From Anaeramoeba flamelloides (Eukaryota > Metamonada > Anaeramoebidae), in assembly GCA_027625915.1 (NCBI GenBank), contig JANTQA010000047.1:19158001-19222000 (forward strand): a DNA stretch of 64,000 nucleotides, given 5' to 3'. Shown in pieces: positions 11,610-23,639 of this stretch. Positions within the stretch are counted from its first letter, which is position 1. Each line of letters opens with the position of its first letter. The notes beneath the pieces were generated by a model, which saw only the letters and a program-made list of their open reading frames with translations, was not told where the DNA came from and ran no database searches. Both the position numbers and the translations under genes were made by a program.

Positions 11610-12805
11610 ACAAGAAAGCTTCAAATCGTGGTATTTTAGAAAATTACTTTAATATATAACATGGTGATAATATAACAAATCGCGAGATTCAATAAAATCG
11701 TGAAAATTGTTCAAAAATCGAGATAAATTATAAAATCATGATAAAAAATAAATTGCTATAGAATAGTTGATGGTTTTTTGTGCTAATTGAGAAATATTTT
11801 TACAAAGAAAAATTTTGTTCGAAAAAACAGATTATGTGAAAAAATGTAATTCTTCCCTAAAAAAAACAACAAAAAAAATACTTTATTCAATCAAGATAAG
11901 ATCAACGATTTTTCGTTATATTTTATTTTGATTTTGTTGAAATATCGATTGATCCTCTCGATCAACAAATAATAAGAACAGATAAATAAATAGTATCTCA
12001 ATTAATTGTGGTTTAATAAAGTGCTTTGAATAATGAGCTTCTAAAACAACCAACCCTTTGTCTGTTCTTTAAAGGGTATGTTCGTGAGTTAAAACATTTC
12101 CAATATTCTCCGAAAGCTGAAAGGAGTTTTATAACTTTTCAATGCATTCTCAACAATCGAACAACATTAATCTCCAATTATTAAGATTATTTGTACATTT
12201 GTTTTCAATTTGTTATTCTTCTTCTTTGAGCATCTTTGTAATAGACAGAAAACATAACTACAATTTAGGTTTTTTTGATTGATCACCAATACAAAAGGGA
12301 AATTACTCTTTATTTTTTTTTGTTATTTAACTTGTTAAGGTAATAACTCTATTTTCATAAAAAAAAAATATCCATTTTATATTCAAGTATATTTTTTGAA
12401 ATGGATTATTATTAGGTATATCATAAAAATTATTTGTGATTTTACCTTTCTAAAAAAAAAAGAAAAAAATAATTTTTTCAACTACAAAAAATCCAACACC
12501 TTTTATAAAAGCTTTGGGTCTCCCATACCTTACAAACACGTGGATACAATTTACAACCATAACAAACCCTTTCTCACAAGTGTAGGTGTTTTGTTTATTA
12601 AAATTCATTAGAATTTGTAAAAGCCAAGAGATTTTTTTAAAAAGAAATCAAAAAAAAATTTTTCATTAGTCGCATTAATTATTTTATTGTGATAATGTTG
12701 TAAATCACGATTTTATGATTTTTCACAATAAAGTTGAAATAATCGAGATTTTTTGAGATTATTGCGAATTTATTGCTAATATTGTGATAATACATGTTAT
12801 CATTA
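11610..12805 (-). mobile_element. 1.2-kb dispersed element, family B, copy 1 (inverted)
   Basis: Reverse-complement relative of copies at 23640-24945 and 48785-50090. The edges are rich in short ATCGCGAT/ATCACGAT words. The centre keeps AACCAACCCTTTGTCTGTTC (12050-12069), GATTGATCACCAATA and TTCGTTGTT-like blocks in the same order in all three. The ends approximate GATAACATGTATTATCACAA. Short open frames such as 12396-12611 are not conserved as protein. It fits a non-autonomous DNA transposon. Confidence 0.7.
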
Positions 12806-13353
12806 AAACCACTATTATTCAATTATCTAAAATAACAAAAAAAATTTTTTTTGAAACAAAATTACTGTTATTTTTTAATATCTAGAATCCAAAATCTCTA
12901 AATATAAACCACTTTTCATGGAACAACATCATAAGAACAGAATTGTTGATACTTACACATTAGCTTCCACTGTCAAAAATCATCCAAACCAATACCTTAA
13001 ATACTTTGATAATCTACTAAACTTTAAAATCCTATAAAAATTTATCTGAGTTTTTTTCAAACTAAAGTCTCAAATTCAATACTAGGCCAATTTTTCCATT
13101 CAAAGAAAATTATTCATTCATTTAATTTCTATAATTTCAATTTTAAAAATTCAAGAAGAAATCTTCTCTAGATACTATCTTTCCAAAATCAAATAAAGTT
13201 TTTACTTACCCATTTTTATTTTTAATTTGATGACAAAACTGTTGTGTACCTTTGTTAACATATAATCTAAAAAGGAACATTTTTCCCAAAAAAGGATTGT
13301 ACAGAATATTTCATTTTTTTTTTTTTTAACAACAATTAAAAAGTAGAACATTT
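12806..13353. other. Upstream flank of the Hippo kinase gene
   Basis: AT-rich DNA between the family B element and the kinase start. Promoter elements cannot be assigned with confidence. A T-run lies at about 13316-13327, just before the start codon. Confidence 0.35.
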
Positions 13354-14019
13354 ATGAGTGATTTTTTAACAAAAGAAAGAGATCCTTATGATGATTATGA
13401 TATGATCGAAAAAATTGGAGAAGGTTCTTATGGTAATTGACTTGTTTTTTTTTCCTTTTGATTCAATTCAAAAAAAGATGAAATGAAAATATTAATTAAG
13501 AAAAAACCCAACAAATTTTTTTGTAAATTTTTTTTTTTCATTATTACTAGGATCTGTATTTAAGGCAATTAAAAAAAAAACAGGAGAAGTTGTTGCAATC
13601 AAAAAAATTGCTGTCGAAGAAGATATTCATTCCATCATTAAAGAAATTTCTATTATGAAACAATGCCAAAACCGACATATCGTTCAATACTTTGATACTT
13701 ATTTTTGTGACAATGAGCTTTATGTTTGTACTTTTGATTTTTTTTTTATTTTTATTCTTTGGATCGAAAATGAAGAAAACCAACCTCAAAAAAAAAAAGT
13801 TTACCATTGTTAATTTAATTAAAACTGTCCAAATTCTTTACAAATACAAACATTTTTTTTTTTTTAAATGTTTCACAAATCCAACACCAACTATTTTTTT
13901 TGAAAAAACTCACACTTTTCAAAAAAATTAAAAGAAAAAACTATGTAGTGGTTATTCGGTTTGTGTATGAAATTTGTTCGTTTTGTGTGATCGACACAAG
14001 AGAAGAGATCCTTTTTTTG

Positions 14020-14055
<36 letters not shown>

Positions 14056-17000
14056 ATCAATTGTTACGAACCAAAAAATATCACTCACAACAAACCACTT
14101 TAAATCTCTCGTGAATTTTTAAAAATAAAATTTTTTGTTATTTTTTTGACAAATGACAAAAAAAAAAAGTAGCATAAGAAAAAAAAAAAATTGTTTTTAT
14201 TTATTGGGAACTTTCTTGTTTTTAGACCTTCGTGAGGCTAAATTAAAGGATTTTTTTGAAGTAATAAATACAGTTCCAATAGTTGTTTACCAATTCTGCA
14301 GCGAAAATCGGGATTACTATAAAAGTAATGTATCAACACTCTTGGAAGATAGTCGTTTTCCAATTAATCAACGAGAAATTTTATTTCAATTTCCAAAATA
14401 TTTTTTGAATTATGTAATGTAAAAACCCAAACTTCTTCACAAACCCAGTTTCGAAATGATATTTTGAGGAATTTTATGGAGCTTAGGTATTGGACTTTGA
14501 GATAAAATTTTGATGAGTATATTATGATTTAAACAGTACTATTATTTTCTTGTTAAAAAATGAACTTTTTTATTTTAATTTCCATAATAATCTTTCACAA
14601 TTTGATGAAAAAAAAAAATAGATCAACACAAAACATTATTACAAATGAAAATTCTTGAGATTTAATTTGGAACTCTTCCTTGTCTGTAATTTTTAGATAA
14701 ATTTTTTGATTTATTAATTTGAAAATAAAAGTACACATGTGCAAAAAGTGATGTCTTAATATTTTAAGTTTTTTTACTAAATTTGTGATTTTTCCAAAAA
14801 CTATAAAACTGTTCCTATGTGCTCCGACAACACATTTTTCTTGTCAACAAACTTGAGGTTTATAATAGCAAAACAATTTAATTTAATGATCGAACAAAAA
14901 TGTTTGGGGTTGTTTTTGTTTTTTGATTTCTGAAAATTATTTTCTATTTTTTGAATTTCAGTTTCAGCCATAAACATTTTTATACTATTATTAAATGTAA
15001 TTTTTTGCTCTTAGAACCTCCAAGTCAACTGAAAAGAAACCTCTCCCGTCGGGGCGCATAGGAACAGTTTTATAGTTTTTGGAAAAATCACAAATTTAGT
15101 AAAAAAACTTAAAATATTAAGACATCACTTTTTGCACATGTGTATTACAAAAATCAAACAAAATTAAAATTCTTCTAAGGAACATGTCAGATTATTGAAT
15201 TTTTCAAAACAAAATTGAGAAACATATTATCTTTAGAATGGTAACGCCAGTTCTAATTTAAAATCGGATACATTTATTATAACTTATCTTAATTTTTTAT
15301 AAGAAAGGCAAAATTAAAAGTTGAAAATACATGAAAGTGTTTCATTCAAATTAAAATTCGAAGTAAACAAAAATATTAAAATAGATCAAAAATTAAATTA
15401 TTATTGAACAAAATTTCTCTAAGTTTTCCAATTGCTTATCAAATTTATAACTTGAGATTTAATAATTCATATTCAAGTTCTTATTAAGATCGTATTGGAA
15501 GTAAAAAAACAAAGAAACACCCAACTTTTTTTTTATTTATTTATTTTTTTTTTTGTTCAAGATTTACTTTTTTTAATTCACTTTTATATATATAAACCCC
15601 AATTCAAAATTTTTAACACACCAAAATTCGATTTGTGAAAAAAAAAACTTATTTAATCAATTCAAGAAGATTTATCAAATTAGAACCATCCACTAATTGA
15701 AATGTTAACACTTGTTTATAAATTACAATACTCACAAAACAATAAAATAAATAATTATCAATACAAATAAATCATGGGTGTGTTAAAAATTTTGGAGAGA
15801 GCAAAACAAAAAAATACATTAGTAAAATTTGTTTAAATTCTATTAGGAATATTGATCGATCAAAGGTTAGATACTACCAACTAATTTTATTTGAGTTCTT
15901 CTATTTGGTACAACTCAACTTTAACTTAATATCGATGGTTGAAAAAAATTTTGATCCAACGAAACAAATTACGTCATTCAAACAATGAAATGAAAACAAA
16001 AAGGAAAAGATGAAAAAATGATTTTCATATTTTACAAAAATCAAAATTATCTCAAATTTCAATGAAATTGTATTATTGTGATTGTTTGGAACGTTTTAGC
16101 TGTGTGGAAAATTTTGAATTTTAGTTTATTTCGAATTAGGTGTTTTGTTTTACTATAATTAAATAGTTAATATAACATTCCAATAAACATTTGTTTGGTA
16201 AACTTTATTTTCATTACAATTTATTTTGAATTTCTATTTTAAAATTAAATTTTAATTTTTTTCTCAAAATTTAAAAAATATGTTAGTTTCAATAATATAG
16301 TTTTCAGAAATAATAATAACCAGATGATTATTACTAGTTAATTCATCATAAAAACTCTATAATAAATAATTTTGTTCATTAAATTTTATCTATTTTTTTC
16401 AACAGTTAATATTTTGATTTTAATACTTTTATAATCTTCAAAAAACCACAAAAATAACCATTTTTTTTTTATTCAATGATTTAATTTTTAAACTATTTGA
16501 ATTCTTTCTGTTCGATATTTGGAAAAAAAGAATCTACATATTCAAAAAGTTTAATTTTAAATTTATTTTTTTTTGAGTAGATCATTTTTTTTCCAAATAC
16601 CAAAAACTCTTATTTTTTAACTTAAATCAAATCTTCTTAATCTTTACAAAAAAAAACAAAAATTAAATTAATTTTGAACAATAAAAAAGTATTTTTGTTT
16701 AAAAAATGCATTTTATCAAGTAGAAAAAAGTTATATTTCACCCCTATTACAACTCTAACTAGAACTAGAAAATAAATTTATTTTCAATTTCAAATCATAG
16801 AAATTAAAAATCTTTTAGTCTCAGAAAATTTGAAAGTCTATCATTTTTGAATACAACTTGTAGAACTGATTTAGAATTTTTAAAACACCAAAGTGACTAA
16901 GTTGATTTGCCTTGTGAGAAATAAAAATCAAACATTTACTCAATTTTGATATTTGAGATTCAAACTTGTGCTTTTTTAAAAAGTAATGAAAATATTCTGT

Positions 17001-20000
17001 CTTCATTTTTACTTTTAGAATTATTAGTATAAAAGATCTTTAAAGATCTTTGGCTTTTTGTTTGTTTGGTTTTAAGTTTTTCAAGTTAAACCAACTGGCT
17101 AAAAGCTAAATAATTTTTATTTTCTGTTTTTTCGGCTTCTGAAAACCTTTTTATGGGTTAAGCTTAATGAATATTGTTGATTTTTCAAATTAATGGTTCT
17201 TGAATTCAAATTAATTTAGGAAGGAATTTTGTTGAATTTTCTTAGAAAACTGAATTAAAATTTCTCAGGCTATTTTCCTTGAATTTTGAATAACAAGAAG
17301 AGTCAGAAAAATCTGATAAGAGATCAAAAAAGGATAATAGATATTTTACGTAACATGCTAGTTTTGTGTTTTATTTTAGGTTGAAGCCATGGAAATTCTA
17401 CTTTGAGTTTTCTCTTCTTTTTTGAATAAAACCTTTTGAAAAATTAACTTACTATTTCTGTTATCTTTTGTTTTATATAGTAACAAATCCAAAGATAGAA
17501 TCTATTAAAAGAATTTGATATTGAGATTCAATTTAAACTTTACTATTGAAAAAAACAGTTTTTAAAATAGAATGATAACATATTATTAATTTATTCCTAG
17601 CAAAATTAAAATCAAGATAGCTCAAATATGTTTAACTTTAGATTGTTTTTTGAATTCTTTTTGGTTATGTTGTGAGTTTTGTTTTAATTTTAATTCACCA
17701 AAAATAGGACATAATATTTAATTTTTAAAATTGTAACAAAAAAAATCGTAATGAAATTTAAAAAAAATCTTCATATTTTAAAATTTTTTTGCTTATTTTT
17801 TAAGTCGCATTTCAACAGGTTTTGAAAAAGAATTTTGGGATAATTTTAATTTAGTGGTTTTGGTGATTTTTCTGGGATTTTTTAGTTAAACAAAATGAAA
17901 AAATGTACAAAATCATGGTTTTATACTTTAAAAAGTGCTTTAACACATTCTCAATTTAATGTAGATTCCTATTACGTATTTACATTAAATAAGCAAAACT
18001 TTGACACTTTGTAATAAAATTTTAAAAAAAGTATTTTAAATTCTTTTCAAAGATACAATATAAACTATTTCTATAAAAGTTGGTGCATTTTTTTTTTTTA
18101 TATTTCAAAAAATTTTCTCATAAATAGTTTCATTCGTAAATTGATAATATAAAATTTGGAGAAATACAAATATCCATTTAATAAGCACCTATTTTAGATA
18201 TATTCCAAAATATGCTTCTCTCAAAATATTTGCAAAAAAAAAACAACATTTTTTGAAAAAAAGTTGGATCAAAATTAAAAAAAAAACTGTAATTTATCGT
18301 AAGCAAACAAACAATTTTTTAAAAAGTAAAATGAAGTTATCCAGTTTCTTATCATATTCTCTATTATGTATAGATTAATCGTGTTATGAAAAAATTATTT
18401 ATTACCAATTAGACAAAAAGAACAACAAATTTTCACATTTGAAAAATATCAGAAAAAAAATTCAGATTAGAAACTTTGATATATTTAATTAAAGTATTTT
18501 CATATATACAAATTGTATTACAAATAAACTAATGGAATTATTATTAAGAATCAATAAATGATGAAAAACAATATTAGATATTCCAATAGTTTTATTAGAA
18601 TTTATTTTAATAAAGATATTTGAAAGTAAAATTGTCCTGATTTTTGGGAAATAGCATATAGAAACGTTTCGAGATTGTATTATTATTTTTATTATTAAAT
18701 TTGGTTGATAAAGAATTTAATCCAACTAAGGAGATGGGAAATAAATATTTTTATTCGTAAAAAATAATTTTAATAAATAAAAAATGAATAATTGATCTAA
18801 ATCAAATTAAAATTACAAAATTGAAAAATGTGAATTGTTCTATCTTATAATCATTTCGAAGAATAAGTAAAATAGAATTCATAAAAAATATTACTTTTAT
18901 CAAAACAACAAAAAAAAAAAAAAAAAAAAATTAATTAAATACCTTATCATAAATCATTAAAATTAAACATTTCTATATTTTTTAAATTTGAAATAAATAA
19001 ATTAATAAAAATAGATTGTTATGGAGTATTGTGGCGGGGGATCTGTAGCTGACATTTTGGAAACTACTGATGAAACTTTAAATGAAAATCAGTGTGCTTC
19101 TGTTTGTAAATCAATTTTAGAAGGATTAGAATATTTTCATTCTCAACGAAAGATCCATAGAGACATTAAAGCAGGAAATGTACTTCTTACCGATAATGGT
19201 GGATCTAAACTTGGTATATATATTTTTATTCTTTTAAAAAAAACATTTATATATCTCTTTTATTTTTATTCAAATTAATAATGTATTTTTTTTTTTTTTT
19301 TTTTTTTTGATAATTTTTTTTTCCCTTTCCCACCTTTTTAGGTGATTTTGGAGTTTCTGGGCAATTAACTGAGGGTATGGCTCAAAGAAATACTGTCATT
19401 GGTACGCCATATTGGATGGCACCTGAAGTCATTCAAGAAGTTGGTTATGGTTATAAAGTTGATATTTGGTCTTTAGGGATTACCATTCTGGAAATGGGTG
19501 AAGGTAAACCACCTCTAAGCGACACACACCCAATGAGAGCAATTTTTTTAATCCCAACTCGACCAAGTCCTACTTTCACAGAGCCAAAAAAATGGTCGAA
19601 AAATGCGAATGATTTTTTAGCTTGTTGTCTTGAAAAAAATCCAGAAAAAAGGCCAAGTGCAAAAGAATTATTAAAAGTAAATATTTTTTTTTATTTGATT
19701 TTTTTTTTTTTTTTTTTTTTCATACCATAAAGATTTAAAAATGAAAAAAACGAAACTTCAAGTAAATTAAGTAAATTTTATTCAAAAAATTGATACATGA
19801 TTTACTAATATATAAAATCAATTTGATCATTTTGCATTTAAATTCAGATTTTTTCAACATCAAAATAATGAAAGAAATAATAAACAATCAAGAAAATTTG
19901 AGAAATAAAAGGAAAAATAAAATAAAATAAATGAAAAATAAAGTAAAAAAATGAAAATTTATTGAAATTTGAAATTATGGTATTTATTTTTTGATTGTTT

Positions 20001-21783
20001 CATGTGAGAAAGGAGAAATATCGCACCAAAAAATAGGAAAAAAATTACAGAGATAGAAATATGTAGAACTAAAATAGTTTTTTAGATACAATCAGCGAAG
20101 GATCTTCTAAAGTCATTGTTTCGTAAAATTTTTTACTTCTTGAAATACACAAATTTATTTTAATACAAGGTTCTTTCTATTATTATTTTATTTGGAACTT
20201 TAGATAAAACCTTTTTTGTATTTTTAGATATTTTTTTTGTTATTGTTAGAAGAAGAAAAAAAGTAAAAAAAAAAATAAAAGTAAACCAAAAAGACCAAAA
20301 ATTAATCCAAATTTCTATTAACATTTATTCCAAGTCCAACAAAAAATAAATCTGAAAATAAAATGTAAACGATTCAAAATTTAAAATCTTTAAAAATTTT
20401 TTCATAAACTCAAAGAAAAACTAAACAACCATTTTGGATCAAAATGAAACATTTGTATTAATTTTAAACATGGATGGAGACGAAAAGTAATTTTTACAAT
20501 TAATAAGCATTTTCGACTTTTTGCACAATGGTTAAAAGGCTTTATGCAGAGCATTAATTTATTTAAAATTACCAATTGTACTTGAATTGTTTGAAATGGT
20601 TTATTTATTTATTGAGAGAAAGGAGTAATAAAAGAAAATTTTATCAAACAAAAAAGAGAAAAAATAATTAAAAATATCTAAAAAATAATAATATCATTTG
20701 CATGACCAAATTAATAATGTATCCACTGTCATTAGGTTTTCTATTGTTTTATTTTTATTTTCGAAAATCGATCCAAAAAATAAATTTCGGAATAACTTTT
20801 CTTTTTTTATCACATTTTCTGTTTCTACATTTAATGTGTTGAACAAAAATAATGGTCTTCATTTCAAAGCATTCATTTTTACTTCTTACGTCATAACAAT
20901 TACATAAAAACCCTTATGATTTACTTTAATTATTTTAAAAATTCAATTTTTTTTCTAATATCACTTTAAAAAACAAAACAACTAAAAAAATAATAGCACC
21001 CATGGATTGTAAAAGCAAAAAAAACAACTGTAACTTTACCTGATTTGATTGAAAAAACAAAAATTGCTCGTGCAAAAAACAAACAAATGGCAAGTAGTAC
21101 AGGTAGTTCAAGCTATACTTCACAAGGAGTAAATTTTATATTTATTTTTAATTTATTCTTCAAAGCCTCTTTCTCAATTAATTATTTATTTATTTTTGAA
21201 ATATATATATCATTTATTTCTATCCTTAAAATAATACAAATAATAATACAATAATAGGAAACTGTATCTTCTTCAACTGAAACTTCAAGTAGTGAAGAAA
21301 ATTCCGACGAAGGCTATTCAATGGGAACAACAATGATCCATAATGTACAAGAAAAGAAAGATTCAAAAAAAAAAAAAAAACCAGATTTTTTGGAACATAT
21401 TCAAAAATCACCACAATTAGAGAAGAAAAAGAGTCAAGAAGAAATAAATGTAAAAACCTTTATTCCTCATCACTTTTCTTTTTTTTTTTTTTTTTTTTTT
21501 ATGTTTGTGTGTGTATGTGTTTATTTAATAGTTCAAACCTATTTCACAAATCAACCATTCTATTGTATTTATTCATTTATTTCTCTTATGCATTTTAATT
21601 TTAACAATTCATTTATTTTTTTCAAAATAGAGGCAATACCAAGATTTAGGTGTAGACGAACTCGAGGGTATGCTCAAAGTAATGGATAAAAAAAGATTGA
21701 AAGAAATTTCAATAGTAAAGAAAAAATTTAAATTGCAAATGGATCCAATTTTACAAGTACTAAAACAAAAACAACAAAAATAA
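13354..21783 (+). CDS. hpo: Hippo/MST (Ste20 family) serine/threonine kinase with SARAH domain, 7 exons
   Basis: Core kinase of the Hippo pathway, which activates NDR/LATS kinases. Exons, each with GT and AG borders and matching phase: 13354-13432, 13551-13723, 19015-19213, 19342-19676, 20997-21128, 21258-21449, 21631-21783. Together they encode 420 residues. The protein starts MSDFLTKERDPYDDYDMIEK. It has the P-loop GEGSYGSVF (22-30), VAIKK with Lys44, EYCGGGSVADI, HRDIKAGN (about 132-139), KLGDFGVSGQLTE, the T-loop NTVIGTPYWMAPEVIQE, IWSLGITILEM, and HPW at 263-265 closing the domain. A low-complexity linker follows. The last exon is a SARAH helix (GVDELEGMLKVMDKKRLKEI, then MDPILQVLKQKQ) for dimerisation, RASSF or Sav binding. 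Its length is slightly short of human MST1/2 (about 490). Intron 2 is 5.3 kb and full of repeats; the others are about 120-1320 bases. A 5.3-kb join is inferred from phase and homology. Confidence 0.9.
14228..14422 (+). other. Exon-like island of unknown origin inside Hippo intron 2
   Basis: A less AT-rich open stretch preceded by a good acceptor (TTGTTTTTAG ending at 14226) encodes DLREAKLKDFFEVINT, VPIVVYQFCSENRDYYKSN and STLLEDSRFPINQREI before stopping at TAA 14420-14422. The composition looks coding, but I recognise no family. It does not fit between Hippo exons 2 and 3, whose kinase sequence is continuous without it. It could be a captured gene fragment, an alternative terminal exon or transposon remnant. 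Confidence 0.3.
14732..15144. mobile_element. MITE, family E, copy 2
   Basis: A near-perfect terminal inverted repeat of about 90 bases: TACACATGTGCAAAAAGTGA at 14732 and its complement ending at 15144. The element is bounded by TA on both sides, as for Tc1/mariner-type target duplication. The 230-base centre keeps the start of the zinc-knuckle ORF seen in copy 1 (6059-7245). It lies in Hippo intron 2. The ends are much better preserved than in copy 1, so this copy looks younger. Confidence 0.85.
15597..16122. repeat. Dispersed repeat, family G, copy 2
   Basis: Diverged homologue of 9387-9903 within Hippo intron 2, in the same orientation. It shares ATTGATCGATCAAAGG, TACAACTCAACTTTAA and GAAATGAAAACAAAAAGG. 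Its ends read CCAATTCAAAATTTTTAACA and TGTGTGGAAAATTTTGAATT, a degraded inverted repeat. An internal reversed copy of the end (GGGTGTGTTAAAAATTTTGG at 15777) gives it an extra hairpin. Confidence 0.6.
16123..19014. other. Rest of Hippo intron 2
   Basis: Nearly 2.9 kb of AT-rich intron with no recognisable exon, RNA or paired repeat. A poly(A) run lies at 18908-18930. A short minus-strand frame at 16821-17006 is not convincing. Confidence 0.4.
19677..20996. other. Hippo intron 4
   Basis: A 1.3-kb intron between the kinase-domain exon and the HPW exon. The donor is GTAAAT after LLK; the acceptor is AATAG. It begins with a 22-base T-run within the first 50 bases. No element was recognised. Confidence 0.7.
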
Positions 21784-23087
21784 CATAATTTTCAATTTTT
21801 TCAATTATTTATTTAAAAATTATTAAATAAAAAATTCTCATATAATAAAAAAATGAAAAGTGTTTTTTTATTTTTTAACAAAATTATAAAATTATATTAT
21901 TTCTAAATATATCTCTCTTGCAAAAAAATTTTAAAAAAGAAAAAAGTGAAATAGAGAGAAAAAACATCTATTATTAATGATTTTGATCAAACTAATTAAT
22001 AATAAGAAAAAAATATGAAAAGAAATAATAAAATGAAAGATACTTTTAGTTTTTTTAATTTATTTTTAAATGATTTTATCTTTAAAAACAATTTTTTCAT
22101 TCAAAAAATGAAATTATCCACCAATTAATTCAAAAAAGAAAACAAAACAAAAATAATTTCAAAATGTTAAAATTAATTGATTTTTGAGAATAAAGGGTAA
22201 TGAAACTTTTCAAAATGTCCTTTAAAAAGGAGATATGTTCCGTTCCCTAAACCATCAATTTTTTGAAGTTTATAATCTTTATTATAAAAAGTTACAAATT
22301 GAAAATGGAGGTCGAATTTTTAATCAAATCACAAATAAGAATCTGACTCAAGATTTTGTAAACTAAAGAATTGTCCAAAAAAATCTTCTTGTGAGTCTTT
22401 TATACTGTGAAAAAATAAACATATAAAAAGTGAAATTTTTTCAAAAATAACCTTTTTTTTTTTTTTTTTTGGTAAATTTAATCCCAGAGAAATAAAATTC
22501 TGAATTGTATCAATTTATAGTGTTTTAAAAAACTGTGAAATTTTAATTTAATTTTTTAAATTTAATTGAAAGTAGACTTTTGAACACAAAATTGATCTAC
22601 TAAATGGATGAATAAATATATTGAATGGCCAAAAAAGTTGTAAAAATAACACTTTTTTAACCTCATCACGTTTTGGTGTTTGAATAATAATATAAAAGAG
22701 AATTAGTTTAATTTTGATGAATTTAATAGACTTTTAAAATGGATAAATTAATTTATACTGATCCAAAACAACTTTTTTTGATTACCAAATCAATATATGG
22801 TGATAGATTCTAAAGAACTCTACCAAATTACTCAAATTATAAAATATTATCTGTTTCAGAATATTAGGAGGAAGTCACTAAAACACAAAGATTTTGATGC
22901 GGTCTTTTTAATATAAAAGTTTAAAACTACAGAGAGTTAGGTTATTTATTTTTTTTGTTTTGCTAAAGATAATTTAATTTAAACAATTATTTAGATAACT
23001 TAAAAAATAACTATAATTAGGAGACATTCTTTTGAATTGTCAATTCTTATTTTAATTATGCTTAACAAACTTGGTCCATCTTTATAA
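21784..23087. other. Intergenic after the Hippo kinase gene
   Basis: AT-rich DNA with a T-run at 22452-22470. No gene or paired repeat was identified. Confidence 0.4.
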
Positions 23088-23634
23088 TAAAATCTTTTTA
23101 AGTCAAAGGAGCCCAGTTTCATTGAAGAAGTAGAATATATTCTATGAGTTGAATTTATTATTCTTCTCAAAATTAAATTTTCAATTGTTAAATCTTAAAA
23201 TCATTTTTTCTCTTTTTTTCGAAATTAGTTGAATTTTTTTTTTGTATTTTGCTTTTTGCATTTATTTTTTTTTTAAAAATTAAATTTGAAAAAAAAAAAA
23301 TGTTTGAATCTCCAAGTAACAAACCGAAAAATGAGGTTTTTGATTTTCTTTTAAAATTCATATATTTACAAGTAAAAAATATTATTGTCAAAAATTTGAA
23401 TTTCCTAAAGAAATTAAGAAATTTTGCACGTGATGTTCCAATTAAAGAGATACACTATTTTTTTCAAAAATTCTGGGATGAAATTCATGGTATTTCAGGT
23501 ATTTCTTTTTTGGATACCAACTCTAATCTGAAATTTATTATTTCTCCAATTTCTAAACAATTGAAGTTTGGTTGATTCTTTAAAAAAAGTGAATTTTCAA
23601 TTTTTTCTGGGACTTTGAGTGAAATGGAGTTTAT
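23088..23634 (+). mobile_element. Inverted-repeat element, family A1, copy 2, with small ORF
   Basis: The ends AGTCAAAGGAGCCCAGTTT (left) and CTGGGACTTTGAGTGAAATG (right) match the ends of copy 1 at 878-1424. The plus-strand frame running to 23575 reads LQVKNIIVKNLNFLKKLRNF, DVPIKEIHYFFQKFWDEIHG and FIISPISKQLKFG, so it is longer and better kept than in copy 1. The element is 547 bases, almost the same as copy 1. The ORF family is unknown. It abuts a family B element immediately to the right. Confidence 0.7.
23300..23575 (+). CDS. Element-borne ORF of unknown family (A1 ORF)
   Basis: An ATG at 23300 begins MFESPSNKPKNEVFDF and the frame stops 60 bases before the element end; the frame is open further upstream to 23249 but that part is poly-lysine and phenylalanine. 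At least 70 residues align with the reverse-strand frame of copy 1, ending at an identical KFG stop. No catalytic or DNA-binding signature is visible. It may be a fragment of a transposase kept only because it lies near the terminus. Confidence 0.35.
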   Translation: MFESPSNKPKNEVFDFLLKFIYLQVKNIIVKNLNFLKKLRNFARDVPIKEIHYFFQKFWDEIHGISGISFLDTNSNLKFIISPISKQLKFG

Positions 23635-23639
23635 AATGA

